A DNA stretch of 64,000 nucleotides from Streptomyces sp. RKAG290 (GCF_023701695.1 NZ_JAJOZC010000001.1:3657894-3721893), one strand, 5' to 3'; positions 46,687-56,011 are shown, counted from the stretch's first letter. The notes: a model not told the origin generated them from the letters alone. A program made the numbers and translations.

Positions 46687-46775
46687 TACTCATGTGCGCT
46701 ATCTGTCAGGCACTGTGGTTTCCCGTCAGCTATGGAACGGCACCAGTGGGTGCGGCTCCGGGCCGGCCGGGTGCC

Positions 46776-47303
46776 TCAGGAGTCTCCCGGCTGTCGGTGC
46801 CGACTGACCGCACCCATGATGACCTTGATCGCAAGCCCGAGGATGACGAGATCAGCGATCATCTGCCCGGTGACCACGCGCCGGGCTGCCTCGCTCTTGG
46901 CCGTGACGTCGCCGAAGCCGACCGTTGAGAAGACGGTGACGGCGAAGTACAACCCGTCCGTGTGCGTGAGGGGCCCGCCGAAGTTGCTGGTCGACATCGT
47001 CGCCATGACGACGTAGGTGCTGGCGAACAGAAGCAGGAACAACGGAACGCTGATGGCCAGGGCTTCGGCGGCCCTCAGTCCAGGGAACGGCGAGCGGATG
47101 ATCGAGCGGACCTGAAATCCGACCAGGGCCATGAACGCGACCAACCCGATGACCAGGATCGTGACGGCGAACCAGGGCGAGTAGTGATCCAGGGGCAGCA
47201 GAAAGTACAAGGTCATCAGAACGGTGACGCATCCCGCGATCCGCAGAACAGCCCGCACGATCATGCCGCGCGGGGGCCGGGTGGGGCCAGTTCTGTCAGT
47301 CAC
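46776..47303 (-). CDS. Ion channel of K+ type
   Basis: Channel of 175 residues. About four hydrophobic segments with the selectivity filter STVGFGDVTAKSE between the last two: GFG in place of GYG, a known variant. The GTG at 47303 overlaps the end of the upstream gene (GTGACTGA), so translation is coupled. No RCK or cyclic-nucleotide domain is attached. In the raw sequence the frame runs into the upstream gene because of that gene's frame break. Confidence 0.82.
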   Translation of the reverse strand: MTDRTGPTRPPRGMIVRAVLRIAGCVTVLMTLYFLLPLDHYSPWFAVTILVIGLVAFMALVGFQVRSIIRSPFPGLRAAEALAISVPLFLLLFASTYVVMATMSTSNFGGPLTHTDGLYFAVTVFSTVGFGDVTAKSEAARRVVTGQMIADLVILGLAIKVIMGAVSRHRQPGDS

Positions 47304-47876
47304 TGGTCGTATGCGTGTGGGAGGACTCATCGACGGCAGCGCGCACCCAATCGTGGGCACTGCCAGGTTCGAGGGTGGCGAGGAGCTCTGTGAGTGAGCC
47401 ATCCCAACTGTCTCTCGCGCGTTCGGCCGCTGCTGTGACGACCATCTGCCGTGTTTCTGTGTCCTTGCAGCGAACCAGCGTGATGGCGGCATGAGGGCCG
47501 GCCTCTGCGAGGATCCTCTGCGCGTGTTGCGCGTTGGTTCCGACGTGTCCTTTACGCACTCCAGCGGCGTGTGCCCCACCTTTGCCCCCTTCAGCGCGGA
47601 GAGCAGCCCCATGAATCCGATCATCCAGGAGACGGAGATGCGGAACAGGGCATTGGCAAGGCCGTCGGCTGTGAGCACGCGAGACTGGGTCAGGCTCAGC
47701 GAGCCGTCGGCGTTTCCTCTGATCACCACGGCATTTGTGCCGTCCTTGCGGGCTTTCCTGCGGAAGCCTCGTCCGAGCGATGCCAGCATGTGTTCGGCGC
47801 GATGGCGGTTGTCAAAGCTGGCGATGACTACCGAGTCCTGCCCGGATTGCGCGACCGAGGTGGTCTCCGACGTCAT
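47296..47876 (-). CDS. DUF1269-like membrane-associated protein, frameshifted
   Basis: About 193 residues after repair. VVIASFDNRHRAEHMLASLG and the following NAVVIRGNADGSLSLTQSR resemble the start of DUF1269 stress-type proteins; a hydrophobic helix (ALFRISVSWMIGFMGLLSAL) follows, and a soluble C-terminal half (RKGHVGTNAQHAQRILAEAG). The frame breaks at 47585-47589 where one G is missing from the coding-strand G-run; repair gives LKGGKGGAHAAGVRKGHVG. It overlaps the K+ channel gene by 8 bp. Confidence 0.65.
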
Positions 47877-47901
47877 GGGAGCGTCCTTCGCAGCCGAGTG
47901 A

Positions 47902-48164
47902 CCGAGATCAAGGCCTGATTGAGGGCACAGCCAGGTCTGCTCGTTGGGCTTGCTGTCTCATTTTAGCTGTTCAGGCGCCTGCCGCTCTCTTGATCATGGT
48001 GAGCGGGTCCCGTTCCTGCGGGAACGCATCGGAAACCGGACCACGCGGTCGGCGGAGCGGCTTTGGGCTGGAGCTGCTTCGGGGCGAGTGATCATGGCCC
48101 CTTAAGCTTCCGGCGAGTCGGGCAGTCTGTGGACCTGCCCGTCAAAGCACGACGTTGGAGCGAT
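47902..48164. other. Intergenic, no gene recognised
   Basis: Contains a small CCCGTTCC/CGGGAACG hairpin near 48007-48030, perhaps part of the divergent promoter. No gene. Confidence 0.3.
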
Positions 48165-48203
48165 GATAAGACCCCCGGGGCCCATGGCCCCGGGGGTCTT
48201 ATC
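48165..48203. terminator. Perfect 18-bp terminator hairpin
   Basis: GATAAGACCCCCGGGGCC / GGCCCCGGGGGTCTTATC with a CAT loop, just past the Yip1 gene. Confidence 0.9.
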
Positions 48204-48216
48204 GGCTCTGTTCAGC

Positions 48217-49131
48217 TCAGATCGTGCCCAGTTTGAGGATCGACACCAGCGCGACCAGCTGGATCGCGGAGGCGCCCAGCGCCTTCGGCCAGGGCAGGTC
48301 GTGGGACTTGCTCACCATCGAGGTGAGCAGTGCCGCCGCGGCCAGCCAGGTGATCCAGCCGAGGATCTGGACCACGGAGTTCTCGCCGCCCAGGAAGAGC
48401 GCGAAGACCAGGCGGGGGACGTCCGTGATCGACATGATCAGCATGGAGAGGCCCACCGTCGGCTGCCAGGCGCCGTCGCCGCCGAGCTGGCGGGCCAGGG
48501 TGTGGGTGACCGCGCCGAGTACCAGGCCGCCGATCACGAAGCCGATGCCCGTGATGACGACGTAGGGGATGGCGGTGCCGACCGGTGAGTGGATCGCGTC
48601 GTCGCGGGCCTGGTCGAAGCCGAACAGCGCCAGCAGGCCGTAGAGGAACGTGACGATGAGCGCGGGGCCCCAGACGGGGTAGTCGCGCATCTGCCAGAAC
48701 GTCGGGCCCGGTCGCGTCACGATGCCGCTCAGCAGCTGCTTCCAGTGCAGGCGTGGGCCCGTGGGCTGGACGGGGGCCTGGCCGGCGCGGTAGGTGTTGC
48801 CGTCGCCGTACGGGTCCTCGTTGATGCTGAAGGCCTGGGTGTGGCCGGGGCTGTTGGCGTACGGGTCGCCCTGGTGGGGCTGCGGGTACGGGTCGCCGAA
48901 GTACTCCGGCTCGTCGGCTCCGCCGCCGTTGTAGCCCGGGCCGTTCCGGGAACCGGGGGCGGCGTTGTAGCCGCCGCCCTGGTGCGGGGCGCCGTTTCCT
49001 CCCGTCGGCGGCCATGGCTGCTGTCCGTACGGCGGCGGTGCCTGATTGCCGTACGGCTGCTGCCGCGGTTGCTGTTGCGCTTGCTGCGGGGTGCGGTTGT
49101 CCCGGCCGCGTCCGATCCTGAATCCAGCCAC
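48217..49131 (-). CDS. Yip1-family membrane protein
   Basis: Membrane protein of 304 residues. The first 130 residues are a Gln/Pro/Gly/Tyr-rich disordered cytoplasmic region; then LHWKQLLSGIVTRPGPTFWQ, the usual opening of Yip1 domains, and five hydrophobic segments. GTG 49131 (AGFRIGRGRDN) is chosen, though the frame stays open to an ATG at 49212. Function unknown; monocistronic. Confidence 0.78.
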   Translation of the reverse strand: MAGFRIGRGRDNRTPQQAQQQPRQQPYGNQAPPPYGQQPWPPTGGNGAPHQGGGYNAAPGSRNGPGYNGGGADEPEYFGDPYPQPHQGDPYANSPGHTQAFSINEDPYGDGNTYRAGQAPVQPTGPRLHWKQLLSGIVTRPGPTFWQMRDYPVWGPALIVTFLYGLLALFGFDQARDDAIHSPVGTAIPYVVITGIGFVIGGLVLGAVTHTLARQLGGDGAWQPTVGLSMLIMSITDVPRLVFALFLGGENSVVQILGWITWLAAAALLTSMVSKSHDLPWPKALGASAIQLVALVSILKLGTI

Positions 49132-49212
49132 GTAATCGAACGTACCTGGTCCACCGGGGTCGGGAGGGAGGGGCAGGGGAACTGGACCGCCTTTGCTGCC
49201 TACCTGTGACAT

Positions 49213-49257
49213 CCCCTAAGGGAACCCCGGGGGCTGTCCACAGGGCCCCGGGGGTTT
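49213..49257 (-). terminator. Hairpin after FG-GAP gene
   Basis: AACCCCGGGGG ... CCCCGGGGGTT, imperfect stem with a 10-nt loop, immediately past the stop of the next gene. Confidence 0.6.
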
Positions 49258-50463
49258 TCAGCGGGCGCCGAACAGCGCGCTGGTGAACGTGATCAGCGGG
49301 CGGTCCGGGGTCGCCGCCGGGTACAGCGCGATCAGGTCGGCCGTCTCGCCCCGGTGGGTGCGGACAACCGTGTCCGGGCTCTTGTCGCCGTCGAAGTCCG
49401 CGTAGCGGATGAGGAGGGCCGTTTCTGCGGGGGCGGGGGCGGAGGCGGGGGCGGAGGGCGAGGAGCCGCTCGCCGCCTTGTCCCGTAGCGGGGCGGCCGG
49501 GAGTACTTCTGCCGGGGCCCTGAAGCGGTACGTGCCGCCCGGCCGTGCCGGTCCGTCGGGGCTGCCGAGCAGCAGCGTGCCCTTGGCGGCGGTACCGGGG
49601 TCGTGGGGGCGGGCGGCGTACACCAGGTCGTCGTAGCCGTCGTCGTTCGTGTCCGCCCGGGGCTCGGGGGCGGCCAGCGCCGGGCCGGCGCCGGGGATGG
49701 TGCCCCCGGCGGCGTGCGGGCGGCCGTCCCGGGTGAACGGGCCGCGCAGGAAGCTGAACCGGCCCGAGCTCGCCGTCACGGCCAGGTCGGGCTTCCGGTC
49801 GCCGTCGAAGTCACCGCAGACGGGGTGGTCGGGCCACTCGTTCCCGAAGCGGGCCCGGTCCGGGATGCGGAGCGCGACCGCCTTGCCGGTGAGGCCCGCG
49901 GGGGAGCCGAAGAGGATCTGCAGCGGCACGGGCGGGCGGCCGATGCCGTTGTACGGGGGGTCGGTGGCCACGATCAGATCGGTGAAGCCGTCCTGGTCCA
50001 GGTCGCACGAGGCCTCGGCGTCGAACGCCGAGGGGAGGGTGTCGCCGATCTTGGCGGCGTTCGCGTGTGCGCTGAGCAGCTGGCGTACCGACGGGTCGAG
50101 GCCACGGGCGGCGGAGCCGTACACGATGCCGATGCCGGCGTCGTCGCCGTGACTGTCGGCCGCGGGCTTCACCAGGTTGTTCAGGACGAGGTCGCGGTGA
50201 CCGTCCCCGTTGAAGTCGTCCGGCGTGTGGCTGCCGCTGCCGCGCGGTACGGGGCGCCGCTCCGCACCCGCCAGGCCGGACAGGGCGGTGGGCGGGGCGT
50301 CGCCGTTCTTGGAGCCCTGGGAGGCCGGGGAGGCGGGGGAGCCCGTGCAGGCCGTCAGCAGGAGTGCGCAAGCGGCCCCGACCGCCGCGGTGGTGACCAC
50401 CGCCCTGGCCGTCGCCGTCCTGGCCGTCCCTCTGCCCGGTGCCTTGGCGATACGTATCCGCAC
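49258..50463 (-). CDS. FG-GAP/VCBS repeat lipoprotein
   Basis: Exported lipoprotein of 401 residues. Lipobox LLTAC after a hydrophobic stretch. Five calcium-type blade loops are seen: DFNGDGHRDLVL, DLDQDGFTDLIV, DFDGDRKPDLAV, DTNDDGYDDLVY, DFDGDKSPDTVV, consistent with an integrin-like beta-propeller. GTG 50463 is chosen because it gives the lipoprotein signal; the open frame extends further upstream without signal. Probably binds a ligand at the cell surface. Confidence 0.82.
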   Translation of the reverse strand: MRIRIAKAPGRGTARTATARAVVTTAAVGAACALLLTACTGSPASPASQGSKNGDAPPTALSGLAGAERRPVPRGSGSHTPDDFNGDGHRDLVLNNLVKPAADSHGDDAGIGIVYGSAARGLDPSVRQLLSAHANAAKIGDTLPSAFDAEASCDLDQDGFTDLIVATDPPYNGIGRPPVPLQILFGSPAGLTGKAVALRIPDRARFGNEWPDHPVCGDFDGDRKPDLAVTASSGRFSFLRGPFTRDGRPHAAGGTIPGAGPALAAPEPRADTNDDGYDDLVYAARPHDPGTAAKGTLLLGSPDGPARPGGTYRFRAPAEVLPAAPLRDKAASGSSPSAPASAPAPAETALLIRYADFDGDKSPDTVVRTHRGETADLIALYPAATPDRPLITFTSALFGAR

Positions 50464-50670
50464 AGGAGTACCTCGTCCGTTTCTTCCGCCTCGCACGCCT
50501 TGCAGGCCTCGTACGCCCAGCGCGTCTCGCATGTCTCGCAGGCCGTACGCCTCGCGTCTGCCTGACAAGTCCGTACGTCCCCCGTACGCCCCCGCACGTC
50601 CCCCGCCGGTGCGCACCCGTCCCGGCGCGGTGGCCGTCCCACATGATGCGTCACCGGGGCGGGAAAGCAG

Positions 50671-50709
50671 AAGCGGCCGGTCCTGCCCCCGAGGCAGGTC
50701 CGGCCGCTT
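50671..50709 (-). terminator. Terminator of Fe-S oxidoreductase gene
   Basis: 17-bp arms AAGCGGCCGGTCCTGCC and GGCAGGTCCGGCCGCTT, one mismatch, 26 bp after the stop. Confidence 0.8.
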
Positions 50710-50734
50710 GTGCACCGCTGTGGCGCAGTACCGG

Positions 50735-53002
50735 TTACTTCACCGGTTCCGGCTCCGGTGCGTCCACCGACTCCGGCTCGCCCGCCGGATCGGCCGGGGT
50801 CCGCACCGAGTCGAGCAGCAGCTGCGAGACGTCGACCACCTGGATCGACTCCTTCGCCTTGCCGTCGTTCTTCTTGCCGTTGACCGAGTCGGTCAGCATG
50901 ACCAGGCAGAACGGGCAGGCGGTGGAGACGATGTCCGGGTTCAGGGAGAGGGCTTCGTCGACGCGCTCGTTGTTGATGCGCTTGCCGATCCGCTCCTCCA
51001 TCCACATCCGGGCACCACCGGCGCCGCAGCAGAAGCCGCGCTCCTTGTGGCGGTGCATCTCCTCGTTCCGCAGACCCGGGACCTTGGCGATGATCTCGCG
51101 CGGGGGCGTGTAGATCTTGTTGTGACGGCCCAGGTAGCAGGGGTCGTGGTAGGTGATCAGACCCTCGACCGGCGTCACCGGGACCAGCTTGCCCTCGTCC
51201 ACCAGGTGCTGGAGCAGCTGCGTGTGGTGGATGACCTCGTACTCGCCGCCGAGCTGCGGGTACTCGTTCGCGATGGTGTTGAAGCAGTGCGGGCAGGTCG
51301 CGACGATCTTCTTCGACGACTTCGCCTTCTTCGTCGAGTCGTCCTCGTCGTCCTCGCCGAACGCCATGTTCAGCATCGCGACGTTCTCCTGGCCGAGCTG
51401 CTGGAACAGCGGCTCGTTGCCCAGGCGGCGGGCCGAGTCACCGGTGCACTTCTCGTCGCCGCCCATGATCGCGAAGTTGACGCCCGCGATGTGGAGGAGC
51501 TCCGCGAAGGCCTTCGTCGTCTTCTTGGCGCGGTCCTCCAGGGCTCCTGCGCAGCCGACCCAGTAGAGGTAGTCGACCTCGCTGAGGTCCTCGACGTCCT
51601 GGCCGACGATCGGGACCTCGAAGTCGACCTCCTTGGTCCACTCGACGCGCTGCTTCTTGGCGAGCCCCCAGGGGTTGCCCTTCTTCTCCAGGTTCTTGAG
51701 CATCGTGCCCGCCTCGGACGGGAACGAGGACTCGATCATCACCTGGTAGCGGCGCATGTCGACGATGTGGTCGATGTGCTCGATGTCGACCGGGCACTGC
51801 TCCACGCACGCGCCGCAGCTGGTGCAGGACCAGAGCACGTCCGGGTCGATGACGCCGTTCTCCTCGGCGGTGCCGATGAGGGGGCGCTCGGCCTCCGCGA
51901 GTGCGGCCGCGGGAACGTCCTTGAGCTGTTCCTCGGTCGCCTTCTCGTTGCCCTCCATGTCCTTGCCGCCGCCGGCCAGCAGATACGGGGCCTTGGCGTG
52001 CGCGTGGTCGCGCAGGGACATGATCAGGAGCTTCGGGGAGAGCGGCTTGCCCGTGTTCCAGGCGGGGCACTGCGACTGGCAGCGGCCGCACTCGGTGCAC
52101 GTCGAGAAGTCGAGGATGCCCTTCCAGGAGAACTGCTCGACCTGGGAGACGCCGAAGACGTCGTCCTCGCCCGGGTCCTCGAAGTCGATCTCCTTGCCGC
52201 CCGACGTCATGGGCTGCAGCGCGCCCAGCGCGACCGCGCCGTCGGCGTTGCGCTTGAACCAGATGTTGGGGAAGGCGAGGAAGCGGTGCCAGGCCACACC
52301 CATGTTGGTGTTCAGGCCGACCGTGATCGCCCAGGCCATGGTGACGCCGAGCTTGATCATGGCGGTGAGGTAGACGAGGTTCTGCAGCGTGCCGAGGTCC
52401 AGCCCCTTGAAGGCGGCGACCAGCGGGTACGACGCGAAGTACGCGGCCTCGTAGCCGTCCACGTGGTGCAGCGCGCCCTCGAGCCCGCGCAGGGTCATGA
52501 TCGCCAGGCCGATGAGGAGGATGACCGCCTCGACGAAGTACGCCTGGCCCATCTTGGAGCCCGCGAAGCGCGACTTGCGGCCGGCCCGGGAGGGGAGGTT
52601 CAGCTGGCGGATCGCGATGAGGACGAGGATGCCCACGGTCGTCGCGAGCGCGATGAACTCCGTGTAGACCTCGTACGGCAGCCAGCCGCCGAGCACCGGC
52701 AGGACCCAGTCGGCCTTGAACAGCTGGCCGTACGCCGTGAGGATCGTCAGGCCGAGGGTCAGGAAGCCGACGGCGACGAACCAGTGCGCGACACCGACGA
52801 TCCCCCATCGGTTCATCCGGGTGTGGCCGACGAACTCCTTGGCCAGGGTGATCGTGCGCCGTTTGTAGTCGTCGGTGCGACTGCCGGCCGGGACCGGCTG
52901 TCCGAGCGTGACGAACCGGTAGATCTGCGCGACGGCTCGGGCGATGAGCGCAACGCCGACCACGGTCAGCACCAGCGACACGATGATCGCGGCGAGTTGC
53001 AT
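50735..53002 (-). CDS. Membrane Fe-S oxidoreductase (HdrD/GlpC-like, CCG domains)
   Basis: Electron-transfer protein of 755 residues. The N-terminal third has about six membrane helices of the nitrate-reductase-gamma type. Two [4Fe-4S] clusters follow: CTECGRCQSQCP and CTSCGACVEQCP with their fourth Cys. Two CCG domains close the protein: YWVGCAG with a later Cys, and YHDPCYLGRHNK to RGFCCGAGGARMWMEE. Such fusions oxidise a quinol or thiol partner in actinobacteria; the true donor is unknown. The gene is alone, with a terminator behind. Confidence 0.9.
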   Translation of the reverse strand: MQLAAIIVSLVLTVVGVALIARAVAQIYRFVTLGQPVPAGSRTDDYKRRTITLAKEFVGHTRMNRWGIVGVAHWFVAVGFLTLGLTILTAYGQLFKADWVLPVLGGWLPYEVYTEFIALATTVGILVLIAIRQLNLPSRAGRKSRFAGSKMGQAYFVEAVILLIGLAIMTLRGLEGALHHVDGYEAAYFASYPLVAAFKGLDLGTLQNLVYLTAMIKLGVTMAWAITVGLNTNMGVAWHRFLAFPNIWFKRNADGAVALGALQPMTSGGKEIDFEDPGEDDVFGVSQVEQFSWKGILDFSTCTECGRCQSQCPAWNTGKPLSPKLLIMSLRDHAHAKAPYLLAGGGKDMEGNEKATEEQLKDVPAAALAEAERPLIGTAEENGVIDPDVLWSCTSCGACVEQCPVDIEHIDHIVDMRRYQVMIESSFPSEAGTMLKNLEKKGNPWGLAKKQRVEWTKEVDFEVPIVGQDVEDLSEVDYLYWVGCAGALEDRAKKTTKAFAELLHIAGVNFAIMGGDEKCTGDSARRLGNEPLFQQLGQENVAMLNMAFGEDDEDDSTKKAKSSKKIVATCPHCFNTIANEYPQLGGEYEVIHHTQLLQHLVDEGKLVPVTPVEGLITYHDPCYLGRHNKIYTPPREIIAKVPGLRNEEMHRHKERGFCCGAGGARMWMEERIGKRINNERVDEALSLNPDIVSTACPFCLVMLTDSVNGKKNDGKAKESIQVVDVSQLLLDSVRTPADPAGEPESVDAPEPEPVK

Positions 53003-53103
53003 TGGGGGCTCCTCGGGCCTGCGAGGGTGGGTTCCAGCGTCTACTAGCGAGTACTGGGGATTACTAAGCAGTAACTTAATCAGTCTGTGCTGACACTATC
53101 CAC

Positions 53104-53766
53104 TTATTCCGCCGCGCTGTAGCCGGGCAGGCGGTGATCTGTGTCGCTCAGGTAAGCCTGGCCACGCCGGGTGAGGCCGCGGACCGCCCCGCGCAGGGGT
53201 GTGCGTACGGCCTCCGTCAGGATCGCCAGATCCATGGCGACCCGGTGGTGCTCGGCGTAGTGCTGTTCGAGCAGGGCTGCCTCGTTCCACGGCATCGCGG
53301 AGCGGTGGCGTACCTGCGCCAGGCCGGTCAGGCCGGGCTTCAGTTCCTGCCGCCAGTGTCGCGCGCCGGCGGCCCGGCCCCGTTCGTCACCCGGCGCGAG
53401 CGGTGCGGGGCCGACCAGTGAGAGCTCGCCCCGCAGGACGTGGGGGAGCCGGGAGAGCACGTCCAGCCGCAGCCGCCGGGTGCGCAGTGACCGCAGTGTG
53501 AAGGTCCTGCCCGCCAGTCCGGTCCGGGGGGAGCGCGTCAGTACGCCGCCGGGGTGCCCCTGCACGGCGAGTGCGAGGGCGGCCACGGCGAGCAGGGGAG
53601 CGACCAGGAGCAGCAGGGCCGAGCCGAGGGTCAGGTCCAGGGTGCGCTTGGCGGTGGGGCGCGGCGGTGGCGCCGGGGCCAGTGCTCTCAGTCTGCCGAG
53701 GGCGCGCGCCGCGAGGGGTGGTCGCGGGGGCTGCCATGTGCGCCTCGGCTGCCTCGGTCTAGGCAT
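53104..53766 (-). CDS. Bacterial sugar transferase (initiating)
   Basis: Undecaprenyl-phosphate sugar transferase type, 220 residues. KRTLDLTLGSALLLLVAPLL is the single membrane segment, TLRSLRT and LPHVLRGELSLVGPAPLAPG are the conserved cytoplasmic core, followed by RHWRQELKPGLTGLAQV. The core is shorter and more Ala/Arg-rich than typical WbaP relatives, so activity is uncertain. ATG 53766 is taken; a Gln/Arg-rich longer start at 53823 is possible. No other glycan genes adjoin. Confidence 0.78.
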   Translation of the reverse strand: MPRPRQPRRTWQPPRPPLAARALGRLRALAPAPPPRPTAKRTLDLTLGSALLLLVAPLLAVAALALAVQGHPGGVLTRSPRTGLAGRTFTLRSLRTRRLRLDVLSRLPHVLRGELSLVGPAPLAPGDERGRAAGARHWRQELKPGLTGLAQVRHRSAMPWNEAALLEQHYAEHHRVAMDLAILTEAVRTPLRGAVRGLTRRGQAYLSDTDHRLPGYSAAE

Positions 53767-54057
53767 CGGCCCCTGCCCTTGCCTCTGTCTCTGCCGCTGC
53801 CTGTGCATCTGCATCGTTCGCACCTGCCTGGGGTCGGCTGCCTGGAGTCGGATCGGATGCCGGTTTTGCGTGGCTCACGGCATTTTGTGACAGAACGATC
53901 CCATGACGCGATGATGGGGAGGGGTGTGTGGCCCCCGCCGCGGGAAGGTGTCGCCCGGAATCGACTCGGGATCCGTCCCGGGAGTGACCCGTATGCGGCG
54001 TGTGTGCGCAGTCACGAAGGCGAGAAATCGCAGGTGGCGCGCGGTGCATGCACAATA
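53767..54057. other. Intergenic upstream of dnaK, no gene recognised
   Basis: About 290 bp between divergent genes, holding promoters. No coding sequence supported. Confidence 0.4.
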
Positions 54058-54078
54058 GTTGAGTCGACTCGGCTCAGG
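54058..54078 (+). promoter_or_regulatory. Second HAIR-like operator
   Basis: GTTGAGT-N7-GCTCAGG, 11 of 14 positions agreeing with CTTGAGT-N7-ACTCAAG; known dnaK promoters of Streptomyces carry several such repeats. Confidence 0.55.
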
Positions 54079-54109
54079 TCCTTTGACTCTGGGACTCAGG
54101 TCATGCATC

Positions 54110-54130
54110 CTTGAGCCAGATCCACTCAAG
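54110..54130 (+). promoter_or_regulatory. HAIR operator (HspR box) of dnaK operon
   Basis: CTTGAGC-N7-ACTCAAG, one difference from the HspR-associated inverted repeat. It lies only 21 bp before the dnaK start codon. The HspR repressor is encoded in the same operon, forming the known feedback loop. Confidence 0.9.
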
Positions 54131-54151
54131 TAGTCAGTTGGAGGAATTGAA

Positions 54152-56011
54152 ATGGCACGTGCGGTCGGCATCGACCTGGGCACGACTAACTCCGTCGTCA
54201 GCGTTCTCGAAGGCGGCGAGCCCACCGTCATCACCAACGCCGAAGGCGCCAGGACCACGCCGTCCGTCGTCGCCTTCGCGAAGAACGGCGAGGTACTGGT
54301 AGGCGAGGTCGCCAAGCGTCAGGCGGTCACCAACGTCGACAGGACGATCCGTTCGGTCAAGCGCCACATGGGCACTGACTGGAAGATCGAGATCGACGGC
54401 AAGGGCTTCAACCCGCAGCAGATGAGCGCCTTCATCCTGCAGAAGCTGAAGCGTGACGCCGAGTCCTACCTGGGCGAGAAGGTGGCCGACGCGGTCATCA
54501 CCGTCCCGGCGTACTTCAACGACTCCGAGCGTCAGGCGACGAAGGAGGCCGGCGAGATCGCGGGCCTGAACGTCCTGCGTATCGTCAACGAGCCGACCGC
54601 CGCCGCGCTGGCGTACGGGCTCGACAAGGACGACCAGACGATCCTCGTCTTCGACCTCGGTGGCGGCACCTTCGACGTGTCCCTCCTGGAGATCGGCGAC
54701 GGCGTCGTCGAGGTGAAGGCCACCAACGGTGACAACCACCTCGGTGGTGACGACTGGGACCAGCGTGTCGTCGACTACCTGGTGAAGCAGTTCGCCAACG
54801 GACACGGCGTGGACCTGTCCAAGGACAAGATGGCTCTCCAGCGTCTGCGCGAGGCCGCGGAGAAGGCGAAGATCGAGCTGTCGTCCTCGACGGAGACCTC
54901 GATCAACCTGCCGTACATCACGGCGTCGGCCGAGGGCCCGCTGCACCTGGACGAGAAGCTCACGCGCTCGCAGTTCCAGCAGCTCACCGCGGACCTCCTG
55001 GACCGCTGCAAGAACCCGTTCCACAACGTCATCAAGGACGCGGGCATCCAGCTCTCCGAGATCGACCACGTCGTTCTCGTCGGTGGCTCGACCCGTATGC
55101 CGGCCGTCGCCGAGCTCGTCAAGGAGCTCACGGGCGGCCAGGACGCCAACAAGGGTGTGAACCCGGACGAGGTCGTCGCCATCGGCGCCTCGCTCCAGGC
55201 CGGTGTCCTCAAGGGCGAGGTCAAGGACGTCCTGCTGCTCGACGTCACCCCGCTGTCCCTCGGTATCGAGACCAAGGGAGGGATCATGACGAAGCTCATC
55301 GAGCGCAACACCACGATCCCGACCAAGCGTTCCGAGATCTTCACGACGGCCGAGGACAACCAGCCGTCCGTGCAGATCCAGGTCTACCAGGGCGAGCGCG
55401 AGATCGCGGCGTACAACAAGAAGCTCGGGATGTTCGAGCTGACCGGTCTGCCGCCGGCCCCGCGTGGCGTGCCGCAGATCGAGGTCGCGTTCGACATCGA
55501 CGCCAACGGCATCATGCACGTCGCTGCCAAGGACCTCGGCACCGGCAAGGAGCAGAAGATGACCGTCACCGGTGGCTCCTCGCTGCCGAAGGACGAGGTC
55601 AACCGGATGCGTGAAGAGGCCGAGCAGTACGCGGACGAGGACCACCGTCGCCGCGAGGCCGCCGAGTCCCGCAACCAGGGCGAGCAGCTCGTCTACCAGA
55701 CGGAGAAGTTCCTTAAGGACAACGAGGACAAGGTCCCCGGCGACGTGAAGACGGAGGTGGAGACCGCGCTCACCGAGCTGAAGGAGAAGCTCAAGGGCGA
55801 GGACACCGCCGAGATCCGTACCGCCACCGAGAAGGTCGCGGCCGTCTCCCAGAAGCTGGGCCAGGCGATGTACGCCAACGCCCAGGCCGAGGGCGGCCCG
55901 CAGGGTGACGCGCAGCCGGGTGCCGAGCAGGCCCAGGGCGACGCCCAGGACGATGTCGTCGACGCCGAGATCGTCGACGACGAGAAGGACACCAAGGGCG
56001 GTGCGGCGTGA
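54152..56011 (+). CDS. dnaK: Chaperone DnaK (Hsp70)
   Basis: Hsp70 of 619 residues. Phosphate loop GIDLGTTNSVVSV, VPAYFNDSERQATKEAG, IVNEPTAAALAYGL, DLGGGTFDVSLLE and GGSTRMPAV are all present; the substrate domain follows VTPLSLGIETKGG. GGAGGAA 6 nt before ATG. It heads dnaK-grpE-dnaJ-hspR. Ends with an acidic tail typical of actinobacterial DnaK. It also acts as HspR co-repressor in Streptomyces (established knowledge). Confidence 0.98.
   Translation: MARAVGIDLGTTNSVVSVLEGGEPTVITNAEGARTTPSVVAFAKNGEVLVGEVAKRQAVTNVDRTIRSVKRHMGTDWKIEIDGKGFNPQQMSAFILQKLKRDAESYLGEKVADAVITVPAYFNDSERQATKEAGEIAGLNVLRIVNEPTAAALAYGLDKDDQTILVFDLGGGTFDVSLLEIGDGVVEVKATNGDNHLGGDDWDQRVVDYLVKQFANGHGVDLSKDKMALQRLREAAEKAKIELSSSTETSINLPYITASAEGPLHLDEKLTRSQFQQLTADLLDRCKNPFHNVIKDAGIQLSEIDHVVLVGGSTRMPAVAELVKELTGGQDANKGVNPDEVVAIGASLQAGVLKGEVKDVLLLDVTPLSLGIETKGGIMTKLIERNTTIPTKRSEIFTTAEDNQPSVQIQVYQGEREIAAYNKKLGMFELTGLPPAPRGVPQIEVAFDIDANGIMHVAAKDLGTGKEQKMTVTGGSSLPKDEVNRMREEAEQYADEDHRRREAAESRNQGEQLVYQTEKFLKDNEDKVPGDVKTEVETALTELKEKLKGEDTAEIRTATEKVAAVSQKLGQAMYANAQAEGGPQGDAQPGAEQAQGDAQDDVVDAEIVDDEKDTKGGAA

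Noticed and set aside
46776..47876. A 366-residue fusion of a stress protein and K+ channel
   Set aside because: The raw frame joins them only because one G is missing; repaired, two overlapping genes result.
50210..53047. 945-residue open frame on the plus strand
   Set aside because: Antisense shadow of the Fe-S oxidoreductase and FG-GAP genes; low-complexity Val/Asp/Arg composition typical of GC-rich antisense frames.
54081..54100. Third HAIR before dnaK
   Set aside because: TTTGACT and ACTCAGG arms are 5-6 bp apart instead of 7 and too diverged to call.
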